A program made the translations under genes and the position numbers. Positions 25,468 through 37,537 of a DNA stretch of 64,000 nucleotides are shown here, piece by piece. Within the stretch, counting starts at the first letter, position 1, and each line of letters opens with the position of its first letter. The notes beneath the pieces are model-generated. The model did not search any database, was not told the DNA's origin, and saw nothing but the letters and a program-made list of their open reading frames with translations. Origin of the DNA: Cryptomeria japonica (lineage: Eukaryota > Streptophyta > Pinopsida > Cupressales > Cupressaceae); contig NC_081408.1 of assembly GCF_030272615.1 (NCBI RefSeq), positions 200,716,341 through 200,780,340 on the forward strand, read 5' to 3'.

Positions 25468-26570
25468 TATAAGGCACTGAGAGGGGGGTGAATCGGTGCA
25501 AACAAAAACTTAATTAATCCAATAACACCTTTCACCAATCTGAAAATCAATATGCATGCAATAAATATAACCACATAAGAAAACACCCAATAAAGCATGA
25601 AAACCATAACACAGTGATTTTTCACATGGAAACCCAAATGGGAAAAACCATGATGGGAATTAGTACCCATAAAGATTAGCTATCTACTATAGAGAGATGT
25701 GACCAATTAAGGTCATACAACACCCTATTAGGGGTTCACCCGATTAAGAGTGTTTTAGCCTGGTTAAGATCTATACAATAAGGCCTGTTAGGACCTAGCC
25801 CTGTTAGGAGCTACCTTTCTAGAGGATCTACAAACAAAAGCTAATATGTCACCTTGTTAGAGGATTTTAACCTTCAGACCTATTAGGATTCTACAACACC
25901 CTATTACGAGTGACCTTGTGAAAGGATTTTCTTGCTGCAACTATCACTGACTAAAAATCAAATCCTAACTCCTTCTTCCACAACACGATCAAATTCTCAC
26001 TTTTGATCCATAAAATCATACAATTTTTATCTCCTTATTAAACATTGTTAATTTGACTAAGAACCTTGGAACAATTCCCTAGGTTCATTGAATCTAGTCA
26101 TTTTTAACATTTTCCCACTCATTACAATTTACTTATGTTGGCCAAAAAAAACATAACTCAAAACATAACATAAAGTCTACTAGTAACCGATCAAAGTAAC
26201 TCTTCTTTATCAGTTCTCTGTTCTTCCTGACCGTGACTATTCTTTTGATTATAACTTGCTCAATATGTTGAATCTGTTGATGTAATTCCAATAAAAGACT
26301 CATATCAATGTCATAAATATATGGTACAAACTACAATGTCTAACTCTTCTCCAATTATTTGTATCAGAAACTTGACCATCACACTATTCTTGTTTACTAG
26401 TTGCCTGCAACTTAGCAGTTTTGTTGTCTGACAAATTCCACTATTGGTTTGGCTCTACCATTTGGTCTAAATGACTTAGATGACTAACAAAACATGGTTT
26501 TCATCAATGGCAACATAAATAAAGTCATTAATCAACCTATTACAAAAATATCATCATCATCAAGCCAAAA
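25468..26570 (-). repeat. 3' LTR of element J
   Basis: 1,103 bp. Left edge TATAAGGCACTGAGAGGGGG is a mutated TGTTAGGCACTG; right edge AAGCCAAAA is a mutated AAGCCAACA. It is followed by the polypurine tract (minus strand ATGGGGAGAT, 26571-26580). It contains a hairpin near the end with arms GGCACTGA and TCGGTGC. The last 65 bp recur at 43447-43512. Confidence 0.7.
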
Positions 26571-26825
26571 ATCTCCCCATTTGGCATTGATGGCAACACT
26601 TAGGAAATTTTTTGTCTGTGTCACATTACAACAACCATGACATGATGAGTTTAGTTAAGTCATGATTCTACTACAAAAATCCCCCTTAGAAAATACATGC
26701 TATCACAAAATTTTGACTTTGTCATTGATGGTAATACTGAGGAAATTTTTTGTCTAAGTGTCACATTACAGAAATCATGACATGATAACATATATGATGA
26801 GTTGAGTTGAGTCATGATTTGGGCA
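26571..26825 (-). repeat. Partial 3' UTR of element J, inverted copy of 43275-43446
   Basis: Contains CACTTAGGAAATTTTTTGTC, CATGACATGATGAG and CATGATTCTACTAC, which reappear reverse-complemented at 43340-43435. Part of it (GAGGAAATTTTTTGTCT to GAGTCATGATT) is repeated again at 26733-26820. It joins plus-strand ORF2 at about 26825. Confidence 0.7.
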
Positions 26826-29669
26826 CATTTGCTATCTTTGATCAATACCAGACACTGTGTGATGAACAAGAAGTGATAAAGGATCAATTTAGAAGGGTTA
26901 CTGATAATGGTTTTCACCATGCTATGAACTTTATAGATGATTTTGAAGAAGAGCATGTGAAATATGTTTTGAGCAGAATTCATGATCAATTCATGTGGTT
27001 GGATCAACCACACAAGATTACAAAGGAAGGCATCCATGTTGTCACCGGATTATGGGCAACTGGTGAAGTTCTTGTTCTTAGATCAATCCTAAAGGATGAG
27101 TTTATTCAATTGACAAAGTCCAAATGGGATGGTCGTGCTATGACGGTAAATGAGATTGAAGATCTAGAGGTAAAATTTGTGTCTACGGTCATCAGTTATA
27201 GAGTTTATTATTCGAGCCAAATGAATGGCATTTCCAGAGTTGCTATCCACATAACTTACCAGATGTTGAAGGAGAATACTGATTATGACCTAGCAGAAGC
27301 CTTGAGAACCCAATTGGTGCTAAATCTTGAATCAATCAAGAAGGATAAGCGAAAGAAATTCAAATTTGGCCAGTTGATAATTGGTTTGTTTTTCTACTTC
27401 TAGAATTTCTTTCTTGGTATAGGTTATATCCAATTGTTTGAGGATACACTAGCAAAGTTGAAAATTAAGAACAACATTAAGATGCTTGGAAATGAGTTCA
27501 CAAAGACAATTTGGGGATACTTCAAGGATTTCCAAAAGAGAATGCATTACAGAGAACAGATACCAGAGCATGTTGTAAAAAGGTATGAAGAATATCTATT
27601 TTATGGTTTATAATGATACTTGTCAGATGGAGTTTGCAGATCCAAGAACTTCATGGGTCATGCCTAAGGGGTATGAGGTAGGAGAAGACATCTTGACTAT
27701 TTATGCTGATCACCTCTTATTCAAACTGGTAGACCCTAATGTACCTAGGTTTGGAAATTGTAAAGATAAATCAATAGAGCTACATACTGAATTGGCTAAA
27801 CCGGTAATACCCAAGAAGGTTAGAAAATAAGTTGAGAAATTTGTTGTGGAACAAGGTTTCACAAAGGAAATTATTGTTGAAGCTAGAACCAGATTTGAAG
27901 CTAGAAAGGAAGGAACCTCTAGTGCACCTATCGATAGACAAACCAAGAGTTTTATTGTGAAGGAGAAGCCCCTTCCTTCTCCAAAGATACAAATCAGAAG
28001 AAAATCTAAGGAGATTGCACCTGAAGCACCTAGGGCTACTAGTAAGAGGAGGAAAGAACAAACACATAGAGCTATAGAAGAGGAACAAGCATACGAAACA
28101 AAATTAGAAGGAGAAAAGAAAGAGTTGAGAGCTAGTGGCAAGAAATCGAAAGTAGATGGAGCACTTACTATTAAATCAGTCAAGCCACAGGTAACTAGAG
28201 CCACTATACTTGAGAAATTATTGAATAATATAAGGAATTATGGTATATCGGTTGGTGTGCATAAGAATTATAATAATTTTGATGAGGAAGAGAAGAAACA
28301 GATTAAATATTTAGTTGTTTGGTACATGAATCACTATAGCGAAGCATTGATTGAGTTATAAGGTCAAATACTTGATTCTTTGTATAATAAATTAGAAGCT
28401 AGATGGAAGACTACTATTAGGTAGGACAAAGAAATAATTGAGTATGTACTGATGCATTTGCAACTAGAGACATCTAAGGAAGAAGTGCTGGAAATTATTT
28501 CAAAATCTAAACCATTATTCCAGACTAAAAAGAAGTTAACAAGATTACTTGTTGGAGAATCCTAGTCGGTTCAAGTTGAGACTGAGGAAATTTTGAAGAA
28601 ATTTTTAGGACTAGAGAAAGAGGAACTAGAATAGATTGAATCATTTGAGGAAGAAGATACTCTTGAGGCACCGGTAATTGAAGGAGAACTACCATATGTA
28701 TTTGAGATTGATGAGATATTTACTCAGATGGAGAAAGAATGAAAAGGTGGTGCTAGATCAGTGCCTAATGTTCCTTCTATCATAGTAGAAGAACCAATGT
28801 TACCGAAAGATATTCCAATCGATAATGGTGAAGAGAAGAAAGATACAAAAGTGAATCCACAAGATGATGATGTTCAAATAAGTGAGCCCCCAGAGAAGGA
28901 ATAAATGCAGAAAGATACTCAAGAGAGTGTACACGTGGATATTGAGAAGACTAAAAAGTCACTAGAGAAGGTAGAAGAGAAGCAAAAAGAAGAACAAGAG
29001 AAGAAAGTGATCTACTGGTCACTTGCTTCAAAGAAGATCATTGATTATGATGAAGATGATGATACAGTATCCATTCAAGGACCGATTAATATGGATATGT
29101 TGAGTCCTACAGAACTAATGGAGATTGCATCTGCTATGCAATCTAATGCCAAGAAGAAGATGTTAAGAGAAAAAAGGAGGGAATCATAGACTATGCAGAC
29201 TGTTGTTGAGATATTTTTCTAGTTTGTTACCGGAGACTGAGACTGACAGTCTCTACACTCCATTTGAGAAAGTGGACCACTTGGTCACATCTGCAGGGGA
29301 CCAAATGAAAAGTCTTGAAGAAGTTGATTTATATAATGTTGAGAAAGAATATGAGAAGAAAATAATTGAGCAATCGATTAAGGCAATCGATAGAAATAGA
29401 GTAGGTCTAATTGTTAATATGGAGAAAATCAAGGAATTATTGAAGACCAGAGGTAAAATTATGTCTACTATTTGCAATTTTTCATTTTTCTTTGATGATA
29501 TTGATAAGAAGCGGAAGGAAGAGTAGCAATAGCTAAAGAATTTGAGTGAATCATTTGATCCTCTAAATGATTTAGTAATAATTTTTGATAGATCGGTTAT
29601 AAGTATCCAACAAAAGCTTAAAGAATATGAGGCTAAACAGGTCAAGAGGACATCATCTTTGTAGGAGTT
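26826..29669 (+). pseudogene. ORF2 of element J, 5'-truncated, on plus strand
   Basis: Same unknown protein as ORF2 of A, C and D. The truncated start FAIFDQYQTLCDEQEV leads into YVLSRIHDQFMWLDQPHKIT, KEGIHVVTGL, LEVKFVSTVISYRVYYSSQM and KKDKRKKFKFGQL. It continues as a Lys/Glu-rich tail (27846-29189) and an Ile/Lys/Glu coiled coil (29203-29526). Frame changes near 27400 and 29200 and several stops disable it. The last part is beyond element A, at 42978-43200. The first ~75 residues of the family are missing. Confidence 0.7.
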
Positions 29670-29674
29670 ACATA

Positions 29675-30630
29675 TGTTGCCAATTCACACTCATTGGATT
29701 CATTTTGTTGTCATTGATGGCAACAAGATCAAATAGAAGGCAACAAGACTTGATGGAAGTTACAAACTAGCACTAGGAGGCATATACCGATAGATACCAG
29801 CATTGGAAGCATTTAGGGCTACACCGGCACCGACACTGCCACTGACATCAGTACTTCAGGAAGTTGACATCAAGGAAGATTTATTTTGTAAATCATTTTG
29901 TAAATAATTTTGTAATTATTGTCGAGGCTGACATTAAATATCTTTTATAAATGCATTGTAAGCCGACATAAGGCATATCATATGTAATAGGTATATAAGT
30001 CAGTCTGCTAGGTCAATTTAAGATATAGAGAGATGATGGTATTATGATGGTATAGAGATAGACATATAGCAAAACTGTGAGATGCAAAATACATGTATGA
30101 AGATCATTTTTGTATGTGAACATTGTATCATGCAATGATCTATAGTTAGCAAGGAAATAAGTCTTGGAGGAGAAGCAATACTAGTAATAGTTCAAGACTA
30201 TGAACTAATACAAAGAAGAACCAAAACCAGAACTCTATTTAGCAGAGCAGATGCATTCTTGAGTTCATTTTCAGTAGTTTACTATGGTAGAAAGCTTGTA
30301 GTTAGTGAGGCTTTTTAGTGATGAGCAGTATGCTCTAAGAAGTATGCCTTCCTCTAAGTGCAGGACCTATTTATGTAATATCTTTTCATATGGCCAGTGA
30401 ACTAATATTGTGGGTCACAAATCCCACCATGGTTTTTCATGATTGAGGTTTTCCACCTATAAATTATGTGTGTTATGGTGTTCATTTATGTGGATGATTT
30501 ATTTGCTTCTTGTTATATGCGTATTTATTTACTAGTACATACCTGCATGGTTTAGAAAGTTAAATATTGTTGATTCTGATAGAACACTAATTCACCCCCC
30601 CGCCCCTCTCAGTGTTCTCATATCCCAACA
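29675..30630 (+). repeat. 5' LTR of element A
   Basis: 956 bp, TGTTGCCAATTCAC to ATATCCCAACA. It pairs with 42043-42972. Hairpin near the end: arms AGAACACTAA and TCAGTGTTCT around a C-rich loop. PBS follows directly. Confidence 0.95.
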
Positions 30631-30632
30631 AT

Positions 30633-30644
30633 TGGTATCAGAGC
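30633..30644 (+). other. Primer-binding site of element A
   Basis: TGGTATCAGAGC, an exact complement of plant initiator tRNA-Met, two bases after the 5' LTR. Confidence 0.95.
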
Positions 30645-30704
30645 TTCATTCCTCGGAAGAAGTTTAACAGCTTGAGGAAGATCCTGGAACCAAAATATTT
30701 GAAT

Positions 30705-31813
30705 ATGGCTATGGAAAGGCAACTTGAGATGGCCCTTGAGGATTATGATGTTGAAAGGATGAAGAACATGAAATTACAAGAGGAACTGAATTCTAAAAAT
30801 GAATTCATTATTATCTTGCAAGAAAGGTTGTCACATTCTTATCCTGGAAGAAAGGTTATCATCTGCTCAAGCCAAGAGGAAAGAAACTAAGTCAAGCAAA
30901 TATACTCATGAAGAATGAAATGCAAGATCTGACCATGAGGTTATCAAAAGATATTGAGGATAGAAAGAAGAAGGAAGATAATCTTACTTTATCCTTGAAG
31001 AATAAATTTGATGAATGTGGAAGATTGACTCATGAGAATAATCTATTGATAACTGATTTGGCACACTCCCGAAATAATGAACAGGAACTTAAAAGTAAAA
31101 TAACTACTCTTAGAGATGATCTGACTATTGCAAGTGAATACGAATAAAATTTTAGGATCAGTGTTGCACAATTGGATGACTTAATGAAAATACAAAGATA
31201 GATTGATGATTCTAGAGGACTTGGATTTGTACAAGGTGAAAACTTTGGTATTGCTAATGGAGACTAGACAACCGACATGCAAAACTCATCAAAATAGAGG
31301 AAACCGATACGATAATCTAATTCTTGTAAATTCAATAGTAGATTCTTTTTTTGCAATATATTTGGGCATATGGCTAAATAATGTAGAAATAAGGAAAATC
31401 AAAATTACAATTATGTTCCTTGTCAATGCACAAACTGCAAGAAACAAGGTCATAAATCAGAAGACTCTAGAATGAATGTTAAATGTCATCCATGTGGAAA
31501 GTTTGGACATTTCTCTAATCATTGTAGGTGAAGAAATAATAATAATATCAGATATGTCAAGGCAATTTAGAAGAACAATGTTACATGTTATGCATGCAAC
31601 AAAATAGGTCATATTGCTAAGTATTATAGAAGAAAGACTCAACCGGCTAATAATGATAAAGATAATGAGAAAGGGAAGCAAAAGGTAGATGAAATACAAC
31701 AAGATCATACCAAGAGATTGGTTAGAAAATCTAAAGAAGAAAGTGGAGATGGATCCATACTGGCAAGTCCATCGGTAGAACAGAGTATTCCTCCATCGGT
31801 AACTAAGGCATAA
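30705..31813 (+). pseudogene. ORF1 of element A: Gag-like coiled coil plus zinc knuckles
   Basis: ATG at 30705 (MAMERQLEMALEDYDVER), 61 bases from the PBS as in element C. Coiled coil to about 31150, with frameshifts. Then three CCHC-type knuckles: CTNCKKQGHKSEDS (last Cys lost), CHPCGKFGHFSNHC (intact, near 31478-31530) and CYACNKIGHIAKYY (last Cys lost). A Lys-rich tail ends PSVTKA at a stop at 31811-31813. Likely RNA-binding structural protein by Gag analogy. No capsid fold is recognisable by eye. Confidence 0.8.
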
Positions 31814-32045
31814 GCCTTAGGGGTTGGAAAAGTCACTACTAAATTTTGCATATTACCCTAGAAGAGACCTAAGGAGATCTGGAAAGAGATATGGAGAACT
31901 ATGTTTATCATCGATAAAGGTTACCCCGACACTTGACTGTGAAACTGACATCCATAGGGTTGGTGAAACATTACTAAGAGAAAATTAGGGTTATATTTGC
32001 TGATAAACAGAGCTAAGTGAATTCATTTTCACTCACCGAGCATTC

Positions 32046-33065
32046 TATTGGTATTTTGGATATTTTGATATGGTTTTGTCATTGATGTCAATACTTATCA
32101 ATAGCTATCAGCACTTGAAGAAATGGTTATGTTCACCAGCAAGCAAGTGACTTATGCACAGTCACCGGTATTTGGTTCACCGATAGGATATATTGACCAC
32201 AGGCACTTGGAAAGACCTAAAGACTACTTGGTTATGTCAAAGACATCATTTAGACACTTTGTCTTGTTAATTTATTCATTGGTTTATTTGAGTTTTCATA
32301 TTTGTTGTTACCGGCAAATAGGTCTCGGATATACACCGACTGGCTTATCTATTCCAGATCAGCATGAAACATCAAGGAGATGATTTTGTTGTTATTGTAA
32401 ATGCATTGAGCTGACATCATGCATTGGATATTGTTTTATTTGTAATTGATTTTATTGTAATATCTTTAGAGCCGACCTACTTAATTGGTCTTAGGTTATG
32501 GTATAAATGTAAGATCTCATTTGTGAGATCAATATGTGATTGAGGAAAGGATTGTAATTTAGGATATGCGAATATCAGTAGAGCCATACATGCAGACATC
32601 ATTCAAGATTGAAGGAAGGTTTCAAGAAGGCATATCAGAGCTAAACTGGTATTGAATCCAACATATGGAGATGCTACTTTGAGCAGTACATTATCATTGG
32701 ATTTAATCATCCAATTGTAGTCAGTGTGACTCTCATTTTGTGATTGAGTAGCAGGCTATAGGTGCTTGGCCTTTCTACATGTGTATATCCCATATTGTAC
32801 ACACATACTATCTACAATAGTATCATCTGATTGTGGGTAAGGTTTTCCACCATGGTTTTTCCCCTTACAAGGTTTCCACGTACAAATATTGGTGTTATGT
32901 GTTGTGGATGTTATTGTCTTTCTGTTTCATGCATTAATCTTTACTAGTATTGCAATTAACTAATAAACTATCTACCGGCATAAAGTTTGGTTAAATTAAT
33001 TTTAGCTTAAATATATTAGACAACTAATTCACCCCCCCCCTCTCAGTTGTCTTCAGAACCTAACA
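32046..33065 (+). repeat. 5' LTR of copia B
   Basis: 1,020 bp. The first two bases are TA instead of TG. Ends AACCTAACA. It is shorter than the 3' LTR mainly because that copy has a small internal duplication (around 38475-38515). Confidence 0.93.
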
Positions 33066-33960
33066 ATCCTAAACTTGATGGAACTAACTATGGGATATGG
33101 AAGATCATGATGGAGACTCATCTGAATTACATTCAAAAGGATATATGGGAGGTTAGAAATAATGGTTATACTACTCCTACTCCTGGTTATCCTAATCCAC
33201 CAACCTTGGGAAAAGATGAAGAAAATGATTGCAAAGCAAGAGAAGCACTTTTGAGTGCATTGTCAGATCATTAAATCATGAGATTATTATATAGATCTAC
33301 TACTAAAGCTATTTGGGACAGATTGGAAACATTGAATGAAGGTGATACCACAATCAAAGTATTAAAACTTGAATCCTTCTAGGTTAGGTATGAAAATGTG
33401 AAAATGGAAGAGGATGAAAGAATTTCAGCTTTTATAGAAAGAGTAAATGAAATTGTTTTGGGTATACAATGTTGTGGAGGAACCTTAAGTGAAGATGAAA
33501 TTGTTTCAAAAAATTTAAGAGCACTGCCATCGGAATACAAAATGAAAGTAACTTCTATAAAGGAATTGAGAACAATGCCTACTACATCAGTAACTAGAGA
33601 TACTTTGGTTGGAAAACTTTCAGCTTTTGAAATTGAAGAGTTTGGTCTTGTTGCTATTATAAAGGCATCTAAATAATTTGCATCATCATCATCATCATTA
33701 TTTGATAAATCTGATTGGAAAGCCTTTTATGCGAGATAACTTGAAGAAATCAGGAAAGAAAATGAAGAACTTGAAGAACTTGAAGCACTATTTGCAAGGA
33801 AAATGCCTAAAGGTCCTATTGGAAGTAAGTATGAAGGTGAAAACCCTTTAAATATTTTAACTACAATAAGATTGGTCATATGGCATCTAGGTGTCCTGAT
33901 AGACATGCAAGATTAAATGAAGAAGCTAAAAGAACATACAAGCGTAACCCTGAATATCAA
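33066..33960 (+). pseudogene. Copia B Gag (UBN2 type), start lost
   Basis: Begins mid-protein at PKLDGTNYGIWKIMMETHL, the usual N-terminal motif of copia Gag, with no upstream leader. UBN2 features follow: AIWDRLETLNEG, MEEDERISAFIERVNEIV and ALPSEYKMKVTSI. The zinc knuckle near 33855-33900 reads YFNKIGHMASRCPDRH, with the first Cys pair damaged. Stops at 33272, 33380 and 33674 break it. Confidence 0.88.
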
Positions 33961-34139
33961 AGATACAAATTTAAGAAGAATAGAGACATATATTGTTACC
34001 TTGTTGATGAAGGAGTCACTGATGATTCTGATCAAGATCTGGCAAACAATAGATGGGTTTTTGTTGCTATAACAAAATATCAACCAGCACCTACTATTCA
34101 ACCGGTAGAGCAAGCCCTGATAGCTAGAATTGAAGATAA

Positions 34140-35371
34140 GGATGAATGGATCATTGATTTAGAATGTTCACATCATATGACTGGTGATAAGAGTAAATTC
34201 TTAACCTTTCAAGTTTGGAGATGACAAAGCTTGTTTGATCAAAGGACAAGGGACTATATCACTTGATGGTAAGAACATACTGCTACTATTTACTATGTTG
34301 AAGGATTGAAGCATAATCTTTTGAGTGTTGGTCAGTTAGTTGAAAAAGGACTTCAGTTACACTTCAAGATTGGTAAATACAAAATCATGAACAAAACTGG
34401 TTTGGAAATTATAACTGGTAATCAGACTAAAGGTAAATATCTTTCATTTGAATAATAGTGAAAAGACATGCTTGATTGCACATATTGATGAAAGCTAGTT
34501 ATGGCATAAGAGACTCTGTCATGTAAATTTTGATTGCATTGTGAAAATCAATACAACTAAGGCAGTAAGAGATTTACCTAAGATTGTCAAACCTCACAAT
34601 CCAATATGTAAAGAATGTCAATTTGGAAAGCAAGTTAGAGCATCTTTTAAGAGTATTCCAAAAAAATCCAATAATACCCTTAACTTAATTCATACTGATT
34701 TATGTGGTCTAGCAAGAACTAGAAGCTTACAAGGAGATATATACTTTATGCTAATCATTGTTGTCTATTCTAGAATGTGTTGGGTTACTTTTCTCAAGGA
34801 GAAATCAAAAGCACTTGGGAAATTTAAGCTATTCAAGGTGATGGTAGAAAATGAAACTGACAAGAAAATCAAATGTCTGAGATTAGATCAAGGAGGTGAG
34901 TTTACATCTATGGAATTTAATACATTCTGTGAAGTGAATGGGATCAGAAGATAGTTGTCAGCACCTCAGACACCCCAACAGAATGGAGTTGTAGAAAGGA
35001 AAAACAAAACTATCTTAGATGCAGTTAGAAGTATGTTATCAGAAGCAAATCTACCTCATGTATATGGGACAAAGGCAGTAAGTACAATGGTCTATAAATT
35101 CAACAAAGTTTACATCAAAGGTGAAACTGGTAAGACCCCTCATGAATTATGGTTTGGTATTACTCCTACTCTTAAATATTTTAGAATATTTGGAAGTAAA
35201 TACTATATTAGAAGAGATGAGTACATTGGTAAATTTGATCCTAGAAGTGAGGAAGGAATGTTTCATGGTTATTCATCTAAGAGCAAGGCATATAGATGTT
35301 TTAACAAGAGATTGCAAAAAATTGTTGAGAGTACAAATGTGAAGATTGATGAACAATTCAAAGGAACTTAA
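34140..35371 (+). pseudogene. Copia B protease and integrase
   Basis: Protease: WIIDLECSHHMTGD near 34147-34190, where the DSG active site reads DLE. GAG-pre-integrase: WHKRLCHVNFD near 34500 and CKECQFGKQVRASF near 34605. Integrase core: HTDLCG (first Asp), LRLDQGGEF (second Asp) and QQNGVVERKNKT (Glu, retained) near 34975-35005. C-terminal part: GTKAVSTMVYKFN and LKYFRIFGSKYY. A stop at 34952-34954 splits the core. It would integrate cDNA into host DNA if intact. Confidence 0.9.
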
Positions 35372-35422
35372 AGGTACATAGACTTTGAACTGGCAACAAA
35401 GATACTAACAAATGAACTTACA

Positions 35423-37164
35423 ATGAATACACCAGTACAAAATGAAGATTTAGTTACACTGGTATCATCTGAAAATTCCACAGTAACTAAGGAGCAAATG
35501 CAAACAAAGACACCCCAGTATGTAAGATTGAACCACTCTGAAGATAAGATAATTGGGAACAAGTATGAAGGAGTTATGACTAGAGGAAGACTAGAAAATG
35601 AAGAGGTATGTCTTATTTCTCAAATTGAACCAGCATCAGTTAATGAGGCATGTGAAGATAAACATTGGATTAAAGATATGAAAGAAGAATTAGAACAAAT
35701 TGAAAAGAATAACACATGGACGTTAGTTCCCCGACCTAAAGGCAAAAATGTAATTGGAACAAAATAGGTTTTTAGAAACAAACTTAATGAAGATGGTAAA
35801 GTAATCATAAATAAAGCAAGACTAGTTTGTAAGGGATATTCATAGAAAGAAGGAATTGATTATAATGAAACCTTTGCACCAATAGCTAGAATTGAGGCAG
35901 TGATATTATTCTTGGCTTTTGCAGCACACAAGAACTACAAAGTATACCAAATGGATATTAAATGTGCATTTCTGAATGGAGATCTTGAAGAAGAAGTTTA
36001 TATTGAACAACCTGATGGATTTTATTTGACAAAGATGACAAGGATATGGTTTGCAGGTTAAGGAAAGATTTGTATGGGTTGAAGCAAGCTCCAAGAGCTT
36101 GGTATGCTAGATTGGATAAGTATCTTTTGAAGATTAGTTTTTCTAAAGGTAATGCTGACAACAACTTATACTACAAAGTGACTAATGATGACATCTTGGT
36201 TATAGAAGTTTTTATTGATGATATAATCTTTGGAGGAGAAGATGGATTATGTACAGACTTTTCTAATGAAATGCAACAAGAATTTGAAATGTCTATGATT
36301 GGAGAGATTAATTTTTTTTTAGGATTACAGATTTCACAAACTGATAAAGGTATATTCTTGAGTCAATCTAAATACTTGAATGAGTTACTAAAGAAATTTG
36401 GTATGGAGAACTCTAAACTGGTAAGCATACCTATGACTACAACTAACAAATTATCACTAAGGGATGAATCAACACCTATTAATTTAACTAGATATAAGTC
36501 TATGATAGGAGGTTCACTATATTTGACACAAACAAGACCTGATATTATGAATGCAGTATGTATTGTTTCAAGATTTCAGAGTAATCCTAAAGAAAATCAT
36601 GAATCAGTAGTAAAAAGGATTTCTCGGTACTTACAAGGGACCACAAATCTTGGCTTATGGTATCCTAGAGATTGAAACTTTGAATTATGTGCATACATAT
36701 ATGCAAACTAGGCAAGAGATGTAGATGACAGAAAAAGCAACACCGGTGGAGCATTTTTTCTTGGTAGCAGACTTATTTCTTGGTTAAGTAAGAAACAATG
36801 TTGCACATCTTTATCAACAACAGAATCAAAATATGTTGCAACAACAACTAATTGCACAAAGGTATTATGGCTTAAGCAAATGTTTAAAGACATAACGGTA
36901 AAATACAAGGAACCTATAACTATTTATTGTGATAATACAACAACAATTGATATATCTAAGAATATGGTACTACATTCTAAAACTAAACATGTTTCTATCA
37001 AATTGAATTTTCTAAAAGAGAATGTTGAAGCAAAAGAAGTGAAATTAGTTTATGTGAATACTAAAGAGCAGATTGCAGATATCTTTACTAAGCCTTTGCC
37101 TAAGGATACTTTTGAATATCTCAGAGATCAGCTTGGGGTCATACCCCCACTGGTAGATACTTAG
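35423..37164 (+). pseudogene. Copia B reverse transcriptase and RNase H
   Basis: [71 protein letters not shown] and the catalytic FIDDIIFGG at 36211-36237 (usual YVDD). Then FFLGLQISQ, MIGGSLYLTQTRPDI. RNase H: STGGAFFLGSRLISWLSKKQ, STTESKYVATT, IYCDNTTTIDISKN and EQIADIFTKPLPKD, ending at 37162-37164. There are stops at 35765, 35845 and 36675 and a frame change near 36030. Confidence 0.92.
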
Positions 37165-37525
37165 ATAGTTGATGTTTATCATCAACCAATAGAATTAATA
37201 GAGAAATCTTTATTTCAGCTTTGATGAGGAGAGCTACTTCTCAGGGGGAGTAGTTGATATTTTTGTAATGAGTTGGTATTTTGTATTTGAAACTGGTTTT
37301 TGTATTTCTTTGGCATTTGATTTCAAAGGGGAGAGAATGATATTGAAAAATAATTGAAAAACACTTGGAAAACACATATTATTCCTATGGGGAGAGAATG
37401 TTGCTTTGGAAAGAAATATTTTAATTTCTGGTTATGATCTCTTTGTGAGATTGTTGATTTTTGGTTTTTGGCATTTCTGTTTTGGCACTTTGATGGTTTT
37501 TCCATCTTGTGTTGCCATCAATGCC

Positions 37526-37536
37526 AAAGGGGGAGA
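37526..37536 (+). other. Polypurine tract of copia B
   Basis: AAAGGGGGAGA immediately before the 3' LTR, preceded by GCCATCAATGCC. The same block precedes the 3' LTR of A and C. Confidence 0.92.
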
Positions 37537-37537
37537 T

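Noticed and set aside
27710-28204. 164-codon minus-strand ORF with a hydrophobic, membrane-like sequence
   Set aside because: Antisense of the Lys/Glu-rich ORF2 of element J; the hydrophobicity comes from the complement of AAG/GAA codons.
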